64,000 nt of DNA from Legionella moravica DSM 19234 (GTDB lineage Bacteria > Pseudomonadota > Gammaproteobacteria > Legionellales > Legionellaceae): assembly GCF_000423305.1 (NCBI RefSeq), contig NZ_AUHS01000015.1, forward strand, positions 101,076 through 165,075. The letters run 5' to 3'. The notes under the pieces were generated by a model that was given only the letters and a program-made list of their open reading frames with translations, ran no database searches and was not told the DNA's origin. Both the position numbers and the translations under genes were made by a program. This document shows positions 55,336 through 63,707 of the stretch, in pieces (within the stretch, counting starts at the first letter, position 1; every line of letters begins with the position of its first letter).

Positions 55336-58300
55336 TTATTCTTGCTTTATTGGCTCAATATCACCCGTTTTATTTGTTCTTTTTTCCTTTCTTTTTTCTT
55401 GCCAGGTTTCCAATAAGACATAAAAAACAGGAACAAAAACAACAGCAAGACAAGTAGATGCAATCATTCCGCTGGATACAGCAATCCCGATTGATCGTCG
55501 TGCATTAGCCCCAGCACCAGTTGCAAATACCAAGGGCATAACTCCCATAATAAACGCAAATGACGTCATTAAAATGGGGCGAAAACGTGTTTTTGCTCCC
55601 AGAACAGCTGATTCAAATATGGATTTCTTATGAATTTGGCGGTGCTCATGCGCCACCTCAATGATCAATATCGCGTTTTTCGTTGCCAAAGCAATTAAGA
55701 GTAACAAGCCGATTTGCGTATACATGTTATTATCCATACCCAGGCTGGAAAGAGCTAATACTGTTCCTATCAAGGTGAGGGGTACACTGAAAATGATGGA
55801 GGTAGGGATGAGCCAATTTTCATACTGGCCTGAAAGTATCAGATAAACAAGAACCAGTGATAACGCAAAAATATAATAACTCATATTCCCGGCAATTTTT
55901 TCTTGATAGGCTGTACTGGTCCATTCATAGGACAGTCCTGGAGGTAATTGTTCTTTGGCGGTTTGTTCCATGGCTTGGATTCCTTGACCTGAACTGAACC
56001 CTTTTGCGGAAATACCATTTATGTTGCTGGAGGGATAGAGGTTATACAGTGAGATAATCGCAGGACCAACAGCCGGACTTACATCTGTTAATGTGCCTAA
56101 TGGAACCATTGAACCGGATTGATTTTTTACATAGTAATTCCTTAAGTCTTCAGCTGTGCCTCGTGATTTAGCATCGGCCTGAACGTAAACTTGAAATACT
56201 TGTCCAAACTTGGTGAATAAATTGACATAGGATGAGCCAAGATACGTTTGTAATGCATCAAACGCATCTCCTACCTGAACACCCAAAGCCTCAGCTTTTG
56301 TCCGATTAATTGGTGCGGAAACCTGGGGTACCTTGGAGCGAAATGAAGTTATCAAATTTTGTACGGCAGGCTGTAACATCCCTTGATTTATGAATTGATC
56401 TGTAACTTGTTGCAGTTTGTTATAATCAAAACTTCCATCTTGTAATTCTATTTGCATTTGGAAGCCACCAGAAAGACCTAATCCTTGTATAGAAGGGGGA
56501 ACTACAACCATAACTTTGGCATCCAGAGTTTCTTTGGCTATGGCATTGAGTTTAGTGTAGAGCGCCATCAGATCTTCTGATTTTCCTCTTAAACTCCAAT
56601 CCTTAAAGATTAAATACATCACTCCAGCATTTGAAAGACTTGAGTTATTGTCTAAAAGAGAGATCCCATCGATAGTAATAATATTTTCTATGCCATCAAT
56701 ACGTGATATTTTATCTCTTAATTCGTCAGTTACTTTGTTTGTTCGTCCGAGACTGGCACCATCGGGTAATTGGATGTTCAAGACAAGATAACCTTGATCT
56801 TCTATGGGTATAAAGCCTGTTGGAATACGTGTCAAACCAAAAATAGCCAGAAGAACCAATAACGCACCAACCAGACATACCACCCCGCTATGATGTACCA
56901 GGCGATCAATAAAACCTACATAGGCTTCCTCTAAGGGATTGTATATTCGATCAAAGGTTCTGAAAAAAATATTTTTAGGTTTTGAAGGATCTACAGGTTT
57001 TAGCCAGAGCGCACATTGAGTCGGTTTGAGTGTCATCGCATTAATGGCGCTAATAAAGGCAGTTGCAGCAATAACCAGAGCAAACTGGGCATACATGGCT
57101 CCAGTGAGTCCTGGCATAAACCCTGCGGGAACAAAAACGGCCATTAGCACCATGGTGATACCCATAATTGGGCCAAAAAGTTCTTTCATGGCTTTAATCG
57201 ATGCTTCTTTGGGAGCCATTCCTTTTTCAATATGCTGGGTAACTCCTTCAACAATCACTATCGCATCATCTACTACAATACCAATTGCTAGAACCAATCC
57301 AAAAAGAGTAAGCAAATTGACGGAATACCCCATCAGCAATAAGGCAAAAAATGTTCCTATTATTGTTACCGGAACTGTGGTTGCTGGTACCAGTGTGGCA
57401 CGAAAATTTTGCAAAAAAACCACAATAACGATTAAAACGAGTATGCCTGCTTCAATAAGTGTTTTATACACTTCACTGATTGACGCTTTAACAAACATGG
57501 TCGTGTCAAAGGGAATGTCGTATTGCAATCCCGGTGGGAATTTTTTAGACATTTTTTCTACTGTTTTTCTTACTTCGCTGGCAACGTCCAAAGCATTCGC
57601 GCCGGGTAACTGATAAATACCAATTGCCGCAGTGGGTTTCCCATTAAATTTGGCAAGCTGACTGTAACTTGATGAACCTAATTCAACACGTCCCACATCT
57701 TTTATCCGCACGATTTGAGCGGTGCTGCTGGCATTTGAGGTTTCGTTGGAGGATGTATCTATGGTTTTGATAATAATATTAGCGAATTGATTTACATCAG
57801 CAAGTTGGCCTGGCACATTTACTGTTAACTGATATGCTTGATCACCCATTGTTGGTGGTGCACCGAGCTGACCCGCTGAAACTTCTTTGTTTTGGTAACT
57901 GATTGCATTAATGACGTCGCTTGGATTTAGTGAAAATGCTTGCATTTTCCCTGGATCAAGCCAAATTCTCATGGCATAACTGCCTGCACCAAATACTACA
58001 ACATTTCCGACACCTGGTAATCGTGACAATTCGTCCTGCATATTAATTTCTGCATAACTGTCTAGAAAAACTCCATCATATTCATTGTTTTTAGATGTTA
58101 AGGTTATGAATTGCAGGATTGCAGTGGATTTTTGTTGAACGACTACCCCTTGCTTTTGAACGGATTCAGGTAATTGAGCCAAAGCAGCTTGCACACGGTT
58201 TTGGACTAGTACCTGTGCATAGTTGAGATCGGTGCCGATCGCAAAGGTGACAATCAGATTATACGTACCGCTGTTTGTGCTTGTCGATTGCATGTACAGC

Positions 58301-58527
58301 ATGTCCTCAACACCATTCACTTGTTGCTCAATCGGTAGGGCAACAGTATTGATCAGTGTCTTTGCATCTGCTCCTGGATAGTTCGCCGTGACCTGAATAG
58401 TAGGAGGAACTATGGCCGGGTATTGAGCCACAGGCAAAATATATATAGCAATTAACCCTATAAAAACAAGAAAGAGAGCAATTACATTCGCCAGCACTGG
58501 GCGTTCTATAAAAAATTTTGAAATCAT
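55336..58527 (-). CDS. RND multidrug efflux transporter (AcrB/MexB-type, HAE1)
   Basis: This is a 1,063-residue inner-membrane proton-driven pump with twelve helices and two large periplasmic loops. The N-terminus FFIERPVLANVIALFLVFIG is standard for HAE1. The helix-4 pair Asp-Asp in GIVVDDAIVIVEGV and the AcrB-like end of helix 10 (LLLIALATKNAILIIEVAHE, containing the lysine) form the proton relay. It is the last gene of a three-gene operon with an adaptor and an outer-membrane factor on the minus strand. The 58-base gap before it holds no hairpin. Heavy-metal (CusA) type is unlikely because the signature is that of hydrophobe exporters. Confidence 0.95.
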   Translation of the reverse strand: MISKFFIERPVLANVIALFLVFIGLIAIYILPVAQYPAIVPPTIQVTANYPGADAKTLINTVALPIEQQVNGVEDMLYMQSTSTNSGTYNLIVTFAIGTDLNYAQVLVQNRVQAALAQLPESVQKQGVVVQQKSTAILQFITLTSKNNEYDGVFLDSYAEINMQDELSRLPGVGNVVVFGAGSYAMRIWLDPGKMQAFSLNPSDVINAISYQNKEVSAGQLGAPPTMGDQAYQLTVNVPGQLADVNQFANIIIKTIDTSSNETSNASSTAQIVRIKDVGRVELGSSSYSQLAKFNGKPTAAIGIYQLPGANALDVASEVRKTVEKMSKKFPPGLQYDIPFDTTMFVKASISEVYKTLIEAGILVLIVIVVFLQNFRATLVPATTVPVTIIGTFFALLLMGYSVNLLTLFGLVLAIGIVVDDAIVIVEGVTQHIEKGMAPKEASIKAMKELFGPIMGITMVLMAVFVPAGFMPGLTGAMYAQFALVIAATAFISAINAMTLKPTQCALWLKPVDPSKPKNIFFRTFDRIYNPLEEAYVGFIDRLVHHSGVVCLVGALLVLLAIFGLTRIPTGFIPIEDQGYLVLNIQLPDGASLGRTNKVTDELRDKISRIDGIENIITIDGISLLDNNSSLSNAGVMYLIFKDWSLRGKSEDLMALYTKLNAIAKETLDAKVMVVVPPSIQGLGLSGGFQMQIELQDGSFDYNKLQQVTDQFINQGMLQPAVQNLITSFRSKVPQVSAPINRTKAEALGVQVGDAFDALQTYLGSSYVNLFTKFGQVFQVYVQADAKSRGTAEDLRNYYVKNQSGSMVPLGTLTDVSPAVGPAIISLYNLYPSSNINGISAKGFSSGQGIQAMEQTAKEQLPPGLSYEWTSTAYQEKIAGNMSYYIFALSLVLVYLILSGQYENWLIPTSIIFSVPLTLIGTVLALSSLGMDNNMYTQIGLLLLIALATKNAILIIEVAHEHRQIHKKSIFESAVLGAKTRFRPILMTSFAFIMGVMPLVFATGAGANARRSIGIAVSSGMIASTCLAVVFVPVFYVLLETWQEKRKEKRTNKTGDIEPIKQE

Positions 58528-58585
58528 TTAAATTGCTACTCTCCCTGAATAACCCTGATATTAAATTAATGATATTGAGTGTTAC

Positions 58586-59752
58586 CTAATTCTTTTTTTG
58601 TAAACCATCATTCTGTGTTTTTGGCGATACCAGATGACTTGGAGTCGCATTCTGAAGACCAGAAACAATAATATTGTCCTGGGGATCAATCCCTTTAAGA
58701 ACTGCCCGCATTCCATTATTCAAACTGCCTGTCTCAATGCGTTTAAGCACTACGTAATTATTTGAATCGACAGTCAATACATACGCTCCTATCTGATCGT
58801 ATTGAATAGAGGTATCCGGTATGGTTAGTTTTTTAGACGGTTCCGATACTGGAATGCGTACATTTACAAAAAGCCCAGGAACAAGATCAAGTTGTGCATT
58901 TTCCAATAGTGCTCTGAATTCCATGGTGCCTGTTGATGAATTCAAGCCTGTATTGACGAAATCCAATGAGCCTTTGTGGGGAAAATCAGTTTCTGATTGC
59001 AATCCGACAAAAACAGGTACTTTGGGGAGAGAGGAGGCCTTTAATCCTCTTTTCTTGGCCGCTGCACGTATTTTGAGTAAATCCAGCTCATTGAGGTATA
59101 TATAGACGTATATTGGTTTGATTTGTTCTATTGTAGCCAGTTTAGTTGCAGCGCCATTTCCTACGAGGTTACCTGGATCGACTAAATGACGTCCAATACG
59201 TCCATCAAATGGAGCAAGTACATGAGTGTAACTGTAAGTAATCGCAGCATTTTTGGCATCGGCCTCTGCTTTGTCAATTTCTGCTTTGGCCTCATCTTTT
59301 TTAGAGGCCCATTTTTCAACGCTTTTTAATGAAGTGGCGTTTTGTTTGTACATCAGTTGTTGGCGTTCATATTCTGTTTTGGCATAAGCATATGCTGCCT
59401 TTTGTGCTGCTACTGTAGCTTCAGCAGCTTTAAGTTGTTCGTAGTAGGGCTCAGGTTCTATAACAAACAACTCTTGTCCCTTTTTAACATAGGTGCCGTC
59501 TACAAATTTTTGTGAATCCAGATACCCATCAACTCTGGCAACCAAATCAACCGAATTATAGGCAACAGTGTTTCCCGTCTGGGTGATGTACTCTGTTACT
59601 TCCATTAGTTTGGGTTTTTGTATGATAACGACCGGAGGCGGAAGGCTTGGCGTATTGCTCTTGTGTGGGTGCATTACAAGATAGATAACACAAAGGATGG
59701 CTAATCCAATTGCTGCTTTTTTTAATAATTGCGATTTATTATCTAAATTCAT
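58586..59752 (-). CDS. RND periplasmic adaptor (membrane fusion protein)
   Basis: The 388-residue protein has an N-terminal membrane anchor (KAAIGLAILCVIYLVMHP), not a lipobox. A biotinyl-lipoyl half-motif DLVARVDGYLDSQKFVDGTY precedes the coiled-coil hairpin (QLKAAEATVAAQKAAYAYAK). The second lipoyl half (ITYSYTHVLAPFDGRIGRHL) and beta-barrel and membrane-proximal domains follow. It links the RND pump to the outer-membrane factor. The gene lies five bases after the outer-membrane gene and 58 before the pump gene. It ends in a lysine-rich tail (KTQNDGLQKKN). Confidence 0.94.
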   Translation of the reverse strand: MNLDNKSQLLKKAAIGLAILCVIYLVMHPHKSNTPSLPPPVVIIQKPKLMEVTEYITQTGNTVAYNSVDLVARVDGYLDSQKFVDGTYVKKGQELFVIEPEPYYEQLKAAEATVAAQKAAYAYAKTEYERQQLMYKQNATSLKSVEKWASKKDEAKAEIDKAEADAKNAAITYSYTHVLAPFDGRIGRHLVDPGNLVGNGAATKLATIEQIKPIYVYIYLNELDLLKIRAAAKKRGLKASSLPKVPVFVGLQSETDFPHKGSLDFVNTGLNSSTGTMEFRALLENAQLDLVPGLFVNVRIPVSEPSKKLTIPDTSIQYDQIGAYVLTVDSNNYVVLKRIETGSLNNGMRAVLKGIDPQDNIIVSGLQNATPSHLVSPKTQNDGLQKKN

Positions 59753-59757
59753 AAAAA

Positions 59758-61311
59758 TTACCAGGTTGGTAGATAAAGTTGTTTTATTTGTTGTTTGTTT
59801 GTTACTGGTTTTTGATGATTCGATTGTTTTAGTAAACTACCCCAATTGGTTCGCTCAGCCATTTCATTTTTTACCTGACTAGAAACAATATCATTACCAT
59901 TTCGTATTTGCCAGCCACCGCCAAGTGAACGATATAGTGCTACCAAGGAGAGAGAGACGTCTCCCTTTGCTTTAGTCAATGAAGTCTGAACACGAAGTTG
60001 CTGCTGTTCCGCATTGAGAACGGTGGTGTAATCAGACTCTCCTTCTTTATAACGGATTATCGCTAATTTGGTTGATTGGATTGCTGAACCATTGGCTCGG
60101 GTCAGTAAATATTCTGTTTTTTGAGATTCGATGTATTGAGTTATATTATCTTGTACTTCTTGTTGAACTTTTAACACAAGATTCAAATAATTTAATAATG
60201 CTTGTTGGAATACGGCATCCTGCACACGGACCGAGTTTGTAATTTGGCCATAATTTAAGAATGGCCATATGATAGAAGGGCCTGCAGTAATGGTTCGATT
60301 TGACCAGTTAAACAGATCACTGATCGACGTGCTGCCTATATTGTTTGACGAAAATGCAAAAGAACCGTTTAATGACAAAGACGGAAAGAGGTTAGCCTTG
60401 ATTGCACCTATGGCTTCGGATTGAGCAATAGCTTCCATCCTTGCCTGGTAAATATCGGGTCTGCGTGCAACGGCCTCTTTGGGTATACCTACAGCAACAC
60501 GCGCTGAGGCTTTGGGAATACCATGACTTTTTTGGATGAGGGCATCTACTTTATTTGGAGTTGTACCTAATAAAACACCCAATACATCTTTTTGGTGTTG
60601 CAGTTCACTAATCAGTTGAGGAAGCTTTGATTGTGTTTCAGCCAATTCTGTTTCTGCTTGCTCCACATCAAGCAAACTGGTTTGTCCACCTTTATAACGA
60701 GCTTTAGCAATTCGCAAACTTGACGCCTGAACCTGAATATTTGTTTTGGTAATTTTAATTAATTCTTCCTGGGTACGAATATTTATGAAGGTACTGGCAA
60801 TATCGGCAGTGAGAGTAACTAATGCTTGATCGTAAGCGGCTAAAGATGCAAGAAAAGCTGCATCGTTTGAGCGTATAGCTCTGCGGTATTTACCCCAAAA
60901 GTCGAGTTCCCAGCTTGCAGAAAAGCCTAGGGATGCAGTCAGAAAATCAGGAGGTAAAATATTTTGTAATTGACTGCCGCCAATCCGCCAATAGGTATAG
61001 CTTCCATTGAGTTCTTGTTGCTGAGGATACAACTCTCCAACTGATTGAGCGAGTTGAGCACGGGCTTGTAATACGCGTACCCCCGCAATTTGCAATGACA
61101 GATTGTTTTTGTATCCATTCTGAATTATTGAGGTTAATGTCTGATCATGGAACACATTCCACCAAGTCGCATTTTGAATTGGCGCTTGTTTTACTGACGG
61201 GTTGTTTTCCAGCCAATGTTCAGCAATTTTTTTTTGAGGCTCTTTAAAATTAGGTCCAACCATACAGGAGCTAAGTAAAAAGCAAATGATTACTGTTAGA
61301 GTCCTCAACAT
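59758..61311 (-). CDS. Outer-membrane efflux lipoprotein (NodT/OprM-type)
   Basis: The 517-residue TolC-family protein starts with a lipoprotein signal (MLRTLTVIICFLLSSCMVGP; lipobox Cys about residue 16). PNFKEPQ follows, then two homologous coiled-coil halves (LPQLISELQHQKDVLGVLLG; YTTVLNAEQQQLRVQTSLTK). It is the first gene of the RND operon, with the adaptor five bases downstream. Its upstream region, 61312-61785, contains an unexplained structured segment described separately. Confidence 0.94.
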   Translation of the reverse strand: MLRTLTVIICFLLSSCMVGPNFKEPQKKIAEHWLENNPSVKQAPIQNATWWNVFHDQTLTSIIQNGYKNNLSLQIAGVRVLQARAQLAQSVGELYPQQQELNGSYTYWRIGGSQLQNILPPDFLTASLGFSASWELDFWGKYRRAIRSNDAAFLASLAAYDQALVTLTADIASTFINIRTQEELIKITKTNIQVQASSLRIAKARYKGGQTSLLDVEQAETELAETQSKLPQLISELQHQKDVLGVLLGTTPNKVDALIQKSHGIPKASARVAVGIPKEAVARRPDIYQARMEAIAQSEAIGAIKANLFPSLSLNGSFAFSSNNIGSTSISDLFNWSNRTITAGPSIIWPFLNYGQITNSVRVQDAVFQQALLNYLNLVLKVQQEVQDNITQYIESQKTEYLLTRANGSAIQSTKLAIIRYKEGESDYTTVLNAEQQQLRVQTSLTKAKGDVSLSLVALYRSLGGGWQIRNGNDIVSSQVKNEMAERTNWGSLLKQSNHQKPVTNKQQIKQLYLPTW

Positions 61312-61588
61312 AAGTATTTGAATATCCCTATAGAATTATGGGTGTTCACCACATCTTTTTCTGTCACTTGGTGCAATGTGACCTACCAGTACTTCTTCAA
61401 AGAGAAAATGAGCCTTTGCTCATTGGTTGTATATTACTTTTTGCAAGAGTACTCGTAAGATAATAACGATGAATGCTCCTTGGAACAAGTCATTTAGGCA
61501 ATGAATTTTGATTTTGCTTTTATTTAAAAACATGCCGTCCATTCATTCAATCTACATCTTGAGGCAGTAGACTAAACTTTATTTGATG

Positions 61589-61650
61589 GGGTTAGCCAGA
61601 GAGGCTGGTCTTTGGCCCTTAGCCTGACGGCTATGAGCCAAGGACAACCT
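61589..61650. ncRNA. Candidate structured RNA or leader element upstream of the RND operon
   Basis: Read on the plus strand the segment folds as GGTT, then AGCC-AGAGA-GGCT, then a longer stem GTCTTTGGC/GCCAAGGAC enclosing AGCC-TGAC-GGCT, then AACC, a three-way-junction layout. The AGCC/GGCT pairs occur twice. It lies about 280 bases upstream of the efflux operon start, within the 474-base gap 61312-61785 that holds no gene. The strand is uncertain because the stems work on both. No known riboswitch class was recognised. Confidence 0.3.
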
Positions 61651-61785
61651 TAAAAAGTGAGGAGTTCTCAGGAGTTGTTCGCAGTAAATAGGTCTGGAAA
61701 GAATGAAATATCAACAGATTCAAGTATTCCTCACATTTTAAAAGGTTATTTTAATGAAGCCGTTAGGAACAATGGTCATTACATC

Positions 61786-62490
61786 CTAAAGTTTGGCTCT
61801 GATTTGGAGGTGACTATCCGATGCTTTTAATAATTGAGATTCAGACTTAAAAAAGCCAAATTTAGTATCTTGATAAAACTTCACTTCGCCTGTAGAAATA
61901 TCATGATTTCCTCCAATGATTCCGCATTTTCCTTTTTCAATCAGTTTTTTTAATATAGTGCTACGCTCCATAACTGCATGCACCGTTTTGCGCACATTAA
62001 TAGCGGTCACTTTTTCTACAAACTCTTCATTATTTGAGGTACGGTCTTCGATTACTGTCTGTTCCGCACTAACCGCAGGTTGAATCTTGGTTAACAATGC
62101 AGTCAAATGACCCATTTCTACATGATCACAGGCCCCCTTAATGGCACCACACTTGGTATGACCCAATACGACTATGATTTTGGCGCCGGCAATTTTACAG
62201 GCAAACTCCATACTGCCTAGAACATCTTCGTTAATTATAGTTCCAGCAATGCGTACGCTAAATACATCACCCAAACCTTGGTCAAAAATCAATTCAACTG
62301 AAGTTCTTGAATCAATACAACTTAAAATAATTGCAAAAGGATGCTGTCCATCAGAGGTTTCATTGGCTTGTTGCAGCAGGTTGCGATTAATTTTTAGGTT
62401 ATTGATGAATCGTTTATTGCCTTCTTGTAATAAATGTAGGGCAATTACGGGGGTAATCGCTTCTTGCATTTCTTTAGTCAATGTTTTCAT
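61786..62490 (-). CDS. Beta-class carbonic anhydrase
   Basis: The 234-residue enzyme interconverts CO2 and bicarbonate in the cytoplasm. Zinc ligands are in place: Cys58 with Asp60 and Arg62 in ILSCIDSRTSVELIF, and His111 and Cys114 in VLGHTKCGAIKGACDH. A C-terminal CGIIGGNHDISTGEVKFY completes the family. Its start overlaps the stop of the upstream ArsR-type gene (ATGA), so the two form one transcription unit under the palindrome at 62885-62908. No transporter (SulP-type) is fused or adjacent. Confidence 0.93.
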   Translation of the reverse strand: MKTLTKEMQEAITPVIALHLLQEGNKRFINNLKINRNLLQQANETSDGQHPFAIILSCIDSRTSVELIFDQGLGDVFSVRIAGTIINEDVLGSMEFACKIAGAKIIVVLGHTKCGAIKGACDHVEMGHLTALLTKIQPAVSAEQTVIEDRTSNNEEFVEKVTAINVRKTVHAVMERSTILKKLIEKGKCGIIGGNHDISTGEVKFYQDTKFGFFKSESQLLKASDSHLQIRAKL

Positions 62491-62867
62491 TGTTTATCCT
62501 TATATAAGCGATCTGGAGTGTGGTTCCATAAGGTTTTCACTTCATTAACTGCAGATCGGATAGTTTCAGCTGATTTTAATCCTCCTTCAAGATAGGTCAG
62601 TCCTTGAAGAAGCCAATCAGCTAATTCTGGTTGTACCAATTGATAAAAAACCTGATTTCCATTTTTGCGTTGTTTGACTACCTTATGGGCTCTGAGTGTG
62701 GCAAGGTGTTGTGATACTACAGAGTGACTTGTTCCTAAAATAGTTTGCAAGCTATTGACGTTGTGCTCTCCGGTTTGGAGTTCTTCAATGATTCGTATTC
62801 GGTGTTGATGAGCAATAGCACTTAAGAACTCTGCCATTTTCTCTGAAATTAATGCTCTGGCTGGCAT
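62487..62867 (-). CDS. ArsR-family transcriptional regulator without cysteines
   Basis: This is a 126-residue winged-helix repressor. The recognition region is NSLQTILGTSHSVVSQHLATL, followed by the wing VKQRKNGNQVFYQL, as in ArsR/SmtB and BigR-type proteins. There are no cysteines, so metal-thiolate sensing (ArsR, SmtB) and persulfide sensing (BigR, SqrR) are excluded. Histidines (HQHR near the N-terminus) are possible ligands. The start at 62867 follows GGAA by seven bases; a longer version from 62912 would put the coding start inside the palindrome at 62885-62908, which looks like its own operator. The downstream gene is carbonic anhydrase. Confidence 0.85.
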   Translation of the reverse strand: MPARALISEKMAEFLSAIAHQHRIRIIEELQTGEHNVNSLQTILGTSHSVVSQHLATLRAHKVVKQRKNGNQVFYQLVQPELADWLLQGLTYLEGGLKSAETIRSAVNEVKTLWNHTPDRLYKDKQ

Positions 62868-62884
62868 AATAAGTTCCAGTGTGT

Positions 62885-62908
62885 GTATATTAGAATATTT
62901 TAATATAC
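62885..62908. promoter_or_regulatory. Operator-like palindrome before the ArsR gene
   Basis: GTATATTA-N8-TAATATAC has perfect 8-bp arms and a GAATATTT spacer. The AT-rich imperfect dyad resembles ArsR-family operators in size and composition. It lies 18-41 bases upstream of the chosen regulator start, so autoregulation of the regulator and carbonic anhydrase is likely. Confidence 0.65.
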
Positions 62909-62959
62909 TCATGTAACTTTACAACTGAATTTTAGTATTTAGGTAACTACCCATGTTAT

Positions 62960-63245
62960 CCCGAACGCATTGCGCTATTGTCCGGGAATACTGAGCTTCT
63001 TTCGATCAAATCCCCTCTCCACCGCGCGTAGCGTGGGGGAGAGGGTTTAGGGTGAGGGGGGTAAAATACTTGCGTGCAAAAGCGCGCTCACTATAAATGT
63101 TTTTTTTTGTCACTCGCTTAAAAAATAATGCAGTTGCAACCAAGCTCACAAAAATCAACTTGGTAATTCGAGAAACGACATTGGAAGATCATTTATTGTT
63201 TTTAAAATAAAATGCTCCTTGGAGGCATGCGCAACCTATATCAAC
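62960..63245 (-). repeat. Interspersed palindromic repeat, copy 5, with uninterrupted interior (apparent empty site)
   Basis: The first part (62993-63060, GAGCTTCTTTCGATCAAATC onward) is the family core in minus orientation. It runs without break into ACTATAAATG and the segment 63091-63240 shared with 47512-47664. This is the arrangement expected of the element that the DUF1566 cassette interrupts elsewhere. It belongs to the gene-free stretch 62913-63795. Confidence 0.7.
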
Positions 63246-63309
63246 AGCTATTACGATGAATCAGTGTCAAAAGAGAAAGAAAAGAACCTATCATTGTAGT
63301 AAATAATTT

Positions 63310-63440
63310 AATTGAACGCGCGTTTGCGCGCAGGGATTTAACCCCCTCACCCTAAACCCTCTCCCCCACGCTACGCGCGGTGGAGAGGGGATTTGATCGA
63401 AAGAAGCTCAATTCTCCCGAACACCAATGCAGTGCGTTCA
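63310..63440 (+). repeat. Interspersed palindromic repeat, copy 6 (plus orientation)
   Basis: About 68 bases (roughly 63341-63409, CCCCCTCACCCTAAACCCTC to GAAGAAGCTC) are the near-exact inverse of 62993-63060. The two copies therefore make a large inverted pair about 280 bases apart. A short hairpin, GAACGCGCGTTTGCGCGC, precedes it. Confidence 0.75.
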
Positions 63441-63499
63441 GGATGACGTGGGTAGTTGCGATTTTTTAATCTTGTAAAGTACGGAGTGCCACTTGATGA

Positions 63500-63660
63500 G
63501 CAAGGATAGATTCGTCATTCGCTTTTGCTCATTCCTCTCCGCTTTGCGGCGCGCTAAAGCGCGTCCAAAATGCTTCGCCGCGCTGTGCGCTCTTCGCTGC
63601 GCATTTTGTCGAACCTCATCGGTTCGAACCCTTCCGGGAAACGGAGTTTTATTCTTGTTT
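63500..63660. other. GC-rich segment with nested inverted repeats
   Basis: This segment is clearly richer in G and C than its surroundings. It has hairpins such as GCGCGCTAAAGCGCGT near 63548 and a wider AAAATGC...GCATTTT pair (about 63567-63607). An open frame on the minus strand (RTDEVRQNAQRRAHSAAKHF) runs through it but lacks a start and ribosome-binding site. It is probably repeat-type DNA of foreign origin. Confidence 0.45.
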
Positions 63661-63707
63661 GGTGGTTTTATCTCGGTACATGACAAAGAAACTGTCATGC
63701 CCGCGCA

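Noticed and set aside
55336..61311. Heavy-metal (CusCBA/HelCBA) efflux system
   Set aside because: The pump has the HAE1 signature (GIVVDDAIVIVEGV region) and the adaptor lacks metal-binding methionine motifs.
62487..62867. Metal- or persulfide-sensing ArsR/BigR
   Set aside because: The protein contains no cysteine at all.
63600..63660. tRNA-like GGTTCGAACC sequence (63621-63630)
   Set aside because: The bases on either side do not pair as a T-arm, and no acceptor or anticodon arm can be found.
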